64,000 bases of DNA from Thalassia testudinum (taxonomy: Eukaryota > Streptophyta > Magnoliopsida > Alismatales > Hydrocharitaceae). Below, piece by piece: positions 55,064 through 64,000 of the stretch; position 1 is the first letter of the stretch, and every line of letters begins with the position of its first letter. The notes beneath the pieces are model-generated. The model was not told the origin of the DNA and searched no databases. It saw only the letters and a list, made by a program, of their open reading frames with translations. The position numbers and the translations under genes were made by a program. The stretch is from contig JAZHRO010000022.1 in the NCBI GenBank assembly GCA_037157565.1, positions 8,184,001 to 8,248,000 of the forward strand, in the 5' to 3' direction.

Positions 55064-58000
55064 TGTGATAACCAGGGCATCAAACGTCGTTTAAGACGTC
55101 TGGGAAGTAGTCCAGACGTTTGGTCAGACATCTGGAAGCCTTCCCAGACATCTGGAATTTAATTTTTTCGGCGTACGGGTTCGCGTCTGCGCGCATGCGC
55201 GAGCAGACTGCACCACCGCCCTCTTTCTTCTCTTTCCTCCCTCCATGCAGACGCAGCCCTTTTTCTCTCTCTCTCCCCGCGGCTGCCTTCAAATACACCC
55301 CTCTCTCTCCCTTACCCTCACTCCCCCACCTTCTTCTTCTTCCCCCTGTCAGCGAGAGAGTGAGCGGGTGAGGGCAGCAGCAGTGGCTGCTGCAAGAGGA
55401 AGAGAGCTTGACCACGAGGGTGCGATCTCGCCGGAGCAGCCAGAGCCGACCAGCGGGTGCACAGCAAGCTTGTGGTGCTGGGGAGGAGCTACTGCAGCTC
55501 AGGCAGCAGGCGGACGCGACGAGGCACGGCCGTGCGCTGCAGGCGGAGGGCAAGGAGGTCCTGATTCTGGGAAAATTTCCCAGAATCAAACGTCAAGACG
55601 TACATCCAGACAACGCAGGAGACGTCTGGAGGAAGGGCCAGACATCTGAAAGGTACGATATTTTTACCTTTCTTCTTCTTTCGCGTGTACGACCATGCAG
55701 CCGTTCCGCCGAAGGGTTCTGCATCATTTCGTGTTGAGGACGACCTCGTGTGCGTGCAGGTATCATTCGGGAAGGCGCAAGGGGATGCCATCCCACACGG
55801 ATCGGACGTCTGGGCACAGCACCAGACAACGGAGAGGGTCTCCAGACGTCCGGAGTGACAGTCGGACGTCTGGAAACTAAGTCCAGATGGTTCAGCGGGC
55901 TTCTGGACGTCTGAAGGACCACGTAGATCAAGGTATGACCTAAGACATCATTTAAGACGTCTGGAAGATATTCCAAACGTCTGATTTTTGGGCAGACTTG
56001 TCGTTTTTGACCTGTTTCGGGTCTGTTCGGAGTCCGTTTTCCGCGTTTCAAGTTTCGTTCTTCTCAGATTTAGTTCCTCTACCTGTCTACAGTAATTGTA
56101 TCCTGTTCTGAGTAGCTCCTTGTAATTGATCCTTGTGTTAGGACCCCATTCCGTTGTGGCTCTAGGGGTTGCAGAGGCATGCGGGCTTGCCGATTATGCC
56201 CCCAGTACTCCCGATTTTGCGGGTAGAGTGTCCCTTTCAATTATTTATCAAAAATTATGCACTTGTGAAATAATTAATAGAGTTTAGGGTATTTCATGGA
56301 CCCTAGGATTGAAAAACTAGATTGAATGATAGATCCTAGGGTATTGCATGAATCCTAGGACTGGAAAACTAGATTGAATGATAGATCCTAGGGTATGGCA
56401 CGAATCCTAGGACTGGAAAACTAGCTTGAATACATATACATTGCAGTCTTGGAAAAGTAGAAAGGAAACGATAACTACCTGTAATTGGTTAACATCTGCC
56501 TGATTATGAATTAATAATTGTGGTTGGGAACATGGGCTATATAAATATAAAGCTGAAATGATGAAACCTAAATTGGCTGAGTTGAAAGAGCACGAACCCT
56601 ACGGGGAATTATGAGTAGAACTCCTGGAAAGTGAATGGAATAGAATTGGGGAAGTGAGCTAGCCCTTGAGTATGGAGTACCAAGGAGAGCGACTGTCCCC
56701 CTGTTTAGTGTAGAGCGGAGCTAGCCGCCCCAGGGACCCGGGGTTAGCTCTGGCCACTTTGTACTGACTTTTGGCCCTCGTGTACACAGTACAAAGGAGA
56801 GCTACTAGTGTAGGGAGAGCACTAGCTACCCCACGGGCCCCGAGGTTCTACTAGCCCTCCTACACCGACTTGTTAGGCCCACTGGGCAAACCAGGGTAGT
56901 CAGGCGAGGGTGCGTGGACTGTGGAGGGGCAAGACCCCTGTTTGGTTACTGTGGAGGGGCTGGACCCCTGTTACTGAGAGGGCTCTGCCCTATATTGGTT
57001 CCGTGCTGTGCTTTGGGTGCACCCGTTAATGGAAACGACTGACCACGTGCCAGTGTGGGGTAGCTACCCGTACGTTTATCGCGCGTGCCGTAGTCACCGT
57101 TACGTTTGTCAGCGACCTTGGGGTGGTTGACTGAGGGTAGGACCACCATAGGGGACTCTCCCGGCCAGGAGAGCACCACATATTACTTCTACTTTTCGGA
57201 AAAGACTGCAATCAAGATCGTTCCAACGAGGAACATTCAAGATCAAGAGAAGAATCTGAGGGATAATTCAATAACGAGTAAATGAAAAATATAAAGAAAG
57301 AAATTAAAAATATAACAGCTACTGTCCACCTTACTGTTTCTTAGCTTTTAGTTGCCACTCTACTCAGCATTTCGCTGACGTGTCACCTTTGTCACCTTTT
57401 CAGGACCAGGTGTTGAGCAGGCAGAGCTGGCGGCTGCAGAGGGTGCTGGGCCTAGTAGAGTCCAGTAGTTTCTACTTGTGTAGTACCCACTATACTTTTC
57501 CTTCTGTTGTAGTGAGTAGTTTCTATTACCCCTGTACTCTTTTATTGTAAGCCTCATGTTTATGTACATGTTTATTTCTTTACTATTGTGGTGGTGTTAC
57601 TGTATGATGTAAACACATTTACACTACTTAAGATGTCTATTTATGCATGTTCTTAAGCATAGGATCGCATTTCAAGATATAAATATTGCATTACATGCAT
57701 CATCTTGCATTTAGAATACTTTGAATAAAATGGAGGTTAATTGTCTCCTTTTATGTGCTTGGACAGGGCAAATATTTTATCAGGGCCTCGGATCAAAGAT
57801 CCAACCATATGGATGTGATCAGGGCAACGATTTGAGTTCAACGACTCCAAGATCGCCCTAATCAGGCATCCGTAGCATCAGATAGTGACCCGGGAACCCT
57901 AGAAGATCAAGGGCCAGGATGGTGTAAATCCCTACTTCAGATGGTAAATCCGACCGCATGGATGAATTCGGATCGACGATCGCAGCCCAACGACACAAAA

Positions 58001-58200
58001 ATCAAGTCAATCCGACATCCGTGGCACCATATACAACTTCCAGAAGATGGACGGCCAAGATAGCGCCACATGGCGCCATCTCAGCCGCCCAAGAGGCAGC
58101 TTCATCTTGTGAAGGCCCCGCGCCCGATCGCTCTCCATCGTTGGATCTTAATCCAACGGCTGTGGGCACTCGCATTTAAAAACGCCTGCTCGACCATCCG

Positions 58201-58272
58201 CGCCCCATAGTGCAGCGGTCGAGCGCGCTATCGTGAGTGTGGGGCGCTGGTTCGATCCGCGGCGAGGAGCGG
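58201..58272 (+). other. tRNA-like segment with A and B boxes
   Basis: TAGTGCAGCGG (58208-58218) fits the Pol III A-box consensus, and GGTTCGATCCG (58249-58259) misses the B box by one base. A D-stem can form, but the acceptor and T stems cannot, so it is not a tRNA gene. It may be a SINE head or a chance match. It is not seen in the sister LTR at 61337. Confidence 0.3.
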
Positions 58273-58997
58273 CGGGCACGAGCAATTGGGTGCGGGTGGA
58301 GCATCGGATGGACATCGGACGGCCGCGCGTGCCCGATAGAGTCGACGCGCAATTGGACGCGCGATTGAACGCACAATCAGACGCGCACAGCGCGCTGGCG
58401 CGGACGCATCTTAAGCCGTCCGATCTCGCAATCGGACGGCTGGAAATCAATGGACGTGCGCGGGTGTTGCGCGCGCAAGCAGCCGAGTGGGCGAGCACGA
58501 GCCACCCACGTCGCCCACGAAGGGAGCTTTAGTGATGGATTTATCCGTCACTAAAGACCCCTCATTTACTATTTTGAAGTTATAATATCCATTTTGCCCC
58601 CACTCCTTGCAACTATAAAAGGAGACCCCCTCCATACGAAATTCTCATCCCTTCTTTCTCCTCTCTACCCTTCCAAAGCTCAAAAGAAGCTTGTCCCACA
58701 CCCGGGATGCTTCTTGCGAGATAAAGTCCAATTTTCGTTCCCCTTCGGAAGTGGATCCCACGACGACGACGGCGTGTTGCTCCGTTCCCATTCTTTTGCT
58801 TCGTCCTCTTTCGTCCTGCTTCGTTCTCCTTCGTCCAGGCGTCGTCCCGTCAGGCTCGTCCTCCAAGCAATCGTCGAGGAGGATAACTTCTCTCTCCCAT
58901 TCTTATTTACAGCTTTTCTAGTGTAGAATTTTCCTGCTTTATAGTGTAATTGATTTTCCACTTTCTAGTGTAACTTTTATAAACAATTGAAATATTG

Positions 58998-59020
58998 AAT
59001 GCATGTTCTCTTTCTCTCTA

Positions 59021-59054
<34 letters not shown>

Positions 59055-59056
59055 AT
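58998..59056 (+). repeat. CT microsatellite
   Basis: A nearly pure (CT)n run with a few TTT and AT interruptions. Confidence 0.9.
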
Positions 59057-59459
59057 AGTTTGATAGCTCCATTGTAATTATATTGCCTTGCTCAACAAAA
59101 ATCCTAAAAAAAATATAATTGTGAATATAGATCAACGTAGCCTCCCTGTGTTTGACCCGGAATTCTTTTCGGTATAAATTTTATTTGTTGAACACGAATT
59201 CTTCGCTTTTTGAACTACAACGACAGGTTTTCCAAAACCAATCTCGTAAGCGTAGTGATTCGTAAAACACGTTCAACACTGTAGTAGTTCTTTTCTTTAC
59301 TGCTGTATTTTGTTACTGCTAGTTATGTGTATGGTGAATGTGGTTTATTTTACTGCTCTTTTGGTTACTGTCTCATTGGACGACTGGGTCTTGGGATCAG
59401 TCGAGTCAATCCGATTCTCGTGTCTCGTAGGGATTCGGGAATCGGGTCGTAACACACCG

Positions 59460-60010
59460 CCTCATCGCTAATATTATTGGAGACGATCTCCAGGGAGGAA
59501 ACAAAACTTGAGAGGCATTTAAAAAGAGGAGGATGGATAGAGGATGGGGGAGCTTCTCAACCTTCACCGTGCATAGAACTCGCACCATGGAAGGAGCCAA
59601 CACTTTGGTTTAAGCGTGCGCAACATCTCTTGCTACTGCCATGTGGTGACAGAGCATGGTGCACCGCTCACCGCCATCACCACACCCCCACGTGAGCACA
59701 ATAGCAACAACAACCACCGCGCACACCACTACATGCTCCCACCAGCGGCCAACAGCGCACCTATGCGTGCAGCCACCCGTATCAAGAGGAGATGCCTGAC
59801 CTCTTCTCCTTCTTCTTCTTCGTTCTTCACCCACTGCAACCAAGGAAGAACCAACATTGTCGACCGCTCACCTTCCTCCTCGGTGTCAACAGAGACCCTC
59901 CAATGCCTCCCATCCGCCACCGAAGGTGACATGCATAGCTCCACCCTCGTGCAATGCCTTGACCATGCACAACTCCAAATAGCAACAGTAGCCACCACTG
60001 CTGCTGCACC
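59460..60010 (+). mobile_element. Athila-type LTR fragment, second part
   Basis: Continues from 55063 after the C-family solo LTR. About 59834-60010 is an inverted copy of 60560-60735 (for example CACCTTCCTCCTCGGTGTCAA against its complement near 60690). No LTR end is reached before the switch at about 60010. Confidence 0.55.
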
Positions 60011-61090
60011 TCCTCATCGCCAGCGGTGTCTCCAACAACAGTGCCATTTGATCAAGGGATTTTCTCTTGTAAAAGTAATGTCAAAAAGATATTGCATCGT
60101 AGTAAATAATGTGGTGGAAAAACCTCGAACCACAAAATCAGGTCGTATCCATGAGGAGGCGTAAACCAATAAATTACCAATTATTTGTAGTGGATTATTC
60201 GAATATGTTGTACAAGTCTAAATGATGCAAAATCGATTTGGTGATAAGTTGTAGCATCAAATGAGGTTAAAGATGGCTTTAATAAGCATTCACATGAAAT
60301 ATAAAGAACCAGAGGGTCTAAGAAGCAATTACCCACAATATAAAATAATTTCTCAAAAAATCACACCTCTTCAACCAAGTTCATTTCATCTAATTCCCCC
60401 TCTCCTGTAGCAAAACAGGGGAGGTGGAGTTCCTTGCTTGCACCACATGGGGAGCCGCAGTGGGCAGCGTGGCTCATCAGAGGAGTAGGGTCGGAGGAGA
60501 GGAGCACCCCGACAGTGGTGCGGCAGCACGTGGTGGCTGGAGCTATCGTCGATGACAAGGAGGAGGTACGGCGACGGTGGTGGTTGCTGCCGCTGTTTGG
60601 AGTTGTGCGTGGTCAAGGGGTCGCGCGAGGGTGGAGCTGCGCACGTCGCCTCTAGTGGCAGATGGGAGGCACTGGAGGGTCTCTATTGACACCGAGGAGG
60701 AAGGTGAGCGGCTGATGATGTTGGGTTCCTCTTCTTTTGATTGCGCATTTATTGAAAAAAAAAAATCTGAACTGCCTGCTAGAAGCTGCATATCTATAAA
60801 GCGACCATCTAGGATTGCTTGAGCAGCATCTAGATTTTCTTATTGCATTGCATACATTTTTGCATAGAAGAGTGCTGGAGCAAGGTACATATTTCCTATC
60901 TTTCTGCATCAATTATCTGTACACGCATTGCATTTGGACATAATTAAAGAAGACCACTTAAGCTGATTTGAAAAGATTAATCAAGTGGTCACATTACTTC
61001 TTGAAAAGAAAATAAAATATACAGGAAGTGTTTGAATAACTTGATTGTGGTTTTCGAAAGAAAAATCAATTTTCACGATGTGATGCACAC
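60011..61090 (-). mobile_element. Athila-type LTR in inverted orientation, with primer-site remnant
   Basis: The LTR starts at 60049 (TGATCAAGGGATTTTC on the plus strand). Just left of it (60027-60046) the minus strand reads TGGCACTGTTGTTGGAGACA, a decayed Asp-type primer site, so the element points left. The order of blocks follows the element II LTR (A/T-rich start, GGTCGTATCCATGAGGAGG near 60144, then G-rich text). The right end is not resolved; 61090 is an estimate. Confidence 0.5.
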
Positions 61091-61336
61091 TTCCTACACT
61101 GAGCACGCACTATAGGCACTACACTAGGACTTGGACCCTTAAGGCTATAGGCATCGATCTCTTTATTGGTGCAAACCCTCCTATCTTGCTTTGTGACGAT
61201 GGTATTAAATTTTTCCTGAGTGATTTGATACTCTAAGGAGAAGGATACCCTGTAAAGGAATTCAAGGGTAGTTAAGAGGCACCATTAATGCATCGCCTCA
61301 AAGAAAGGGTTCGTCCTACTTGCATCCCTTGGTTCC
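61091..61336. other. Unassigned spacer
   Basis: I recognise nothing here beyond ordinary A/T-rich text. Confidence 0.4.
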
Positions 61337-62837
61337 TGATGTAAACACATTTGTTGAGGGTAAAATGGCTATTCATGCATGTCCCTAGGCATAGATTTGC
61401 ATTTCATGTTATAAATATTGCATAGCATTCACCATTCTGCATTTAGAGTAGTTGTATATAATTTAGGTTAATTGCATCTTTTTTGTGGTTAGGAGAGAAG
61501 CATATTTATTTCGGAGCCTCAGATTGATGATCCAACCGTACAGATCTGATCGAGATGACGATCGGAGTCCAACGCCTCTGAAATCGCCTCGATCGGAGTC
61601 CTGTAGCACCATATGCAGTCCAAGGAAGATCAACGACCAAGGGACTAGGAGATATAATTCGAAGCTTCAAATGATAAATCCGACCACGCGGATGGATTCG
61701 GGTCGACAATCGTAGCCTAACGACATGAAAATCGACTCAATCCGACCTTTGTAGCAGCCCCTACAACAAGAACAAGATGGACGGCCCAGACTACGCCACG
61801 TGGCGCAGCCCAGGCCGCCAGTACACACACGCAGTACCGCACGCGCGTAGCAGTGCGGGTGCACGCGCAGGCGCACAGGCGTGCATGCGAGCAGTGCCAG
61901 CGCGTGGGCGTGCGCGCACGCGGCAAGGCTGGAGCGGCGCCAGCACAACGTGAGGTGGACTACAGCGACGCATGAGCTGGACTTACAGCGATGCTTACAG
62001 CCGTCCATTATTCATCGCATGCCAGCAAAGCCAGTTGTGGGTGCCAGCGGGCATGAGCTTCCTACAGCGATGGCCTGGATGTCACTAATGGTCCCATATT
62101 GATTTTTGCCTCTTCTTCACCACTATAAAAGGACCTACACCCCCTCCCTTCCAAGCTATCTCTACCTACTCTACTCCCACCTACTCCCAAGCTCTAGCAA
62201 GCCTACCAACGCTCCATTAGAGCTTGTTCTCAAGCTCCCAAGGTGCCTATTAGTGTTGCAAACCTTTACCCCACCAAATACTCCTCCAACTTCCCATCTC
62301 CCTTCATAGGTCACCTTGGAGTCATCCTCTCACCTCCATTCCGGTAGCAGATAAACTCCATCTTCTCACCTCCATTCTGGAGCTACGCCGAAGCTTTCCT
62401 CAACCTGATGTCCTCCATCATCTCACATCCGTCGTCCCTCTCCTCACCTCCTTCTTCTGAGTTTCCGCCAGGCGCCGTCGTCTCGCCGAACAGCTGATTC
62501 GGGAGATTTCCTCTCACCTCCCTTTCTTTTTACGCTTTTATAGTTCATTGTAATCGACATTGAATTGATACATATATCATATTTGTTCCACATCTCTATC
62601 TTGTGAATCATTTGCTTGTCTTTTATTTCAAAAACACAAAAGTAACAAAACTTCAAAATACTGAAAAGAAACGAATCGAAGCGAAGTTTTCAAGTAAAGT
62701 AAACATCACCTCCCTGTGTTCGACCTGGAACTCCCTTGGAGTTTCGGTATAAATTTTATCTGATCGATGTGTTTTGCAACTACGATGACAGGTTACTTGT
62801 AACCTCGATTTCTAACACACAAAACACGACACGACCA
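61337..62837 (+). mobile_element. 5' LTR of an Athila-type element running off the window
   Basis: It runs TGATGTAAACACATTTG...ACACGACCA (1501 bp). It matches the solo LTR 57605-59278 at its start and in the core (TATAAAAG at 62124-62131; CCTCCCTGTGTTCGACC at 62708). It is followed after four bases by an Asp-type primer site. The left flank is GTTCC; the right duplication is beyond the window. Confidence 0.85.
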
Positions 62838-62841
62838 TTTT

Positions 62842-62867
62842 TGGCACCGTTGTTGGGGAGGCAACGG
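62842..62867 (+). other. Primer-binding site, Asp-tRNA type
   Basis: TGGCACCGTTGTTGGGGAGG and onward, the best-preserved Athila/Tat primer site in the window. Confidence 0.9.
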
Positions 62868-64000
62868 AATTTACTTAATTGTTTATTGTGTTTCTTTGCA
62901 TTTACATAACACTAACCCTACTTGTCTTTGATCTACTATCTTGCAGGTACCCTAGCATGGAGATCCAAGTGTGATAGACCGGAGTAAAGTGTGGTTAGAG
63001 TGTTTTGTAAGTGTCCCCCACACCACCCCCACCTTAGTTTTCATTCCATAACCGAATAACTCAAACCCAAATCAACTTAGGTGCTTTTTATGAACCCTAG
63101 GATAGATTTGGTTGTTTGTTTGCCACCTCCACTCACCTTGCCATCCACATAAATAAAAATAAAAAATAAAAAAAGTGTTATCTGATTGTGGGATTTTCTG
63201 TAAGCTACACACTTAACACCCACAACTTCTCACCCTATGGCTCACAATCACATCGATTCTACCACTTAACCGAGATCTGACCAGTGGACCCGGTACACTT
63301 AATTCAACACACAAATAATTGAGTAGAAATCTGAATAGGTCAAAAAATTTTGTGTGCTTTAACTAAGTGATGCAATAGGCCAATTGATTGAACTGTTTGG
63401 GCCGCACCATTTAAGATAAAAGCGATTCGTCAAGTAGCTTGCCACTTAGGGTTGATTCTTAGGGCTGAACCAGGCACTCCACTTTTTTTTTTATTTCTAA
63501 GGGAATATATTATCACTAGTGCTTGCAAAACTTAGAGTGTTTTCCTAAACTTGAGTGAATATACCTAAGATTAAACCCTAAAAGCTACTAAACAAGGTTG
63601 AACTCTAAAAGACACATCATCAAATAACCTTGTTTGCAAACCCTGGTTGTGCACACACACACATTTTAACTGATCATTAAGGGCACAACGCATCTAAAGG
63701 GCCCATCACATTCCTAAAGCACCATTGTCCCAAGCCTAACTAAAATTGATTAGACGTTGGCCCTAAGGACTGGTTCGCTCGTTGAGATCCAGATTGAGAT
63801 TGTTTATGATTAACCTACTTATACTAGTCAATTTGATGTCTAGCTAGGGGAGTAGCGTCAAACGACCGCGGCTGGGGGGTACACTAGGAACCGGAGGCGT
63901 AAGCCAAAGGAAGAACCTTCTCCCTAGTTTCTCCTAACTGGTTGGATTGCCTGGACATAAGTAGAGTAAATCGTCTATAATCTTAGGATGGATTCTGAGA
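62868..64000 (+). other. 5' leader of the last Athila-type element
   Basis: No coding frame is seen before the window ends; gag is expected further right. There is a T-rich run near 63484. TGATTGTGGG and CACAATCACAT stretches near 63183 and 63243 could pair. Confidence 0.6.

Larger units (their letters stand above)
57605..59278 (+). mobile_element. Nested solo LTR, Athila-type
   Basis: It runs TGATGTAAACACATTT...CGTTCAACA, flanked by CTGTA (57600-57604 and 59279-59283). The start and many later blocks match the LTR at 61337-62837. TATAAAAG is at 58614-58621 and CCTCCCTGTGTTTGACC near 59138. A CT microsatellite and a tRNA-like segment lie inside. It is inserted in the C-family LTR, in sequence corresponding to about 41880. 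Confidence 0.9.
55064..59454 (+). mobile_element. Solo LTR of the element C family, with a nested solo LTR
   Basis: It runs TGTGATAAC...CGTAACA, flanked by CACCG (55059-55063 and 59455-59459). Order and wording follow the 3' LTR of C: GACGTC array, GC-rich leader, intron-like segment (55653-57403), tandem repeats (56285-56435) and the final GTAGGGATTCGGGAATCGGG. Removing the nested 57605-59278 and its duplication leaves about 2710 bp, similar to the 2673 bp of C. It is clearly more diverged than the two C LTRs are from each other. Confidence 0.88.

Noticed and set aside
58201..58272. A functional tRNA gene
   Set aside because: Acceptor and T stems do not pair and no sensible anticodon arm forms.
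59616..60164. A 182-residue frame
   Set aside because: It crosses the junction between two inverted LTR fragments, so it cannot be an inherited gene.

Overview
The window looks like intergenic heterochromatin-type DNA from a flowering plant with a repeat-rich genome. I found no host gene that I can support. Nearly every recognisable coding segment belongs to a plant transposable element: SIRE/Maximus-type Copia, chromodomain (Tekay/Del-type) Gypsy, Athila-type Gypsy, a LINE tail and a CACTA transposase. Plant primer-binding sites (initiator-Met and Asp tRNA types) support this. The species cannot be named from the sequence.

Left part (1-23450): the 3' portion of a gag-only Copia element (A; 3' LTR 1615-3337) abuts a CACTA (TNP2-like) transposase pseudogene on the minus strand. 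That pseudogene is cut by a 19-kb insertion: Athila-type element II (3964-23236, minus, target duplication GCCAC). The 3' LTR of II is itself cut by Athila-type element I (5257-16722, minus, target duplication GTGAT). Element I encodes broken gag, protease, RT, RNase H and integrase, and carries a LINE tail (7731-8210) in its 3' leader. Element II has Athila-type LTRs and primer site but no recognisable pol, only a degenerate acidic reading frame.

Middle (23451-31722): a gene-poor stretch holds a solo LTR inside another solo LTR (25481-27009 inside 25376-27719), a cluster of GTGGG...CCCAC palindromes near 28.4 kb, another probable solo LTR (29598-31312) and a purine-rich tract.

Right-centre (31723-54683): Copia element B (target duplication GTTGA) is about 23 kb long because it was invaded three times: by Gypsy element C (34008-42057, ACTTG), by a solo LTR in its RT region (44878-46777, GTACC) and by a solo LTR downstream of pol (49018-50797, GCCCC). 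B also carries a broken third reading frame in the env-like position.

Right end (54684-64000): the split purine tract is followed by an Athila-type LTR fragment cut by a solo C-family LTR (55064-59454, CACCG). That LTR is cut in turn by another solo LTR (57605-59278, CTGTA). Next come an inverted Athila LTR and the 5' end of one more Athila-type element (LTR 61337-62837, primer site 62842), which runs off the window.

The most unusual signal is a short palindromic motif, (C)AGACGTCT(G). It recurs in arrays in the LTRs of Copia elements A and B and of the C-family Gypsy LTRs, and more sparsely in an Athila-type solo LTR and downstream of B's pol. A second is an intron-like GT...AG segment of about 1.7 kb inside the LTR of the C family, present in two copies and almost completely deleted in the 5' LTR of element C.
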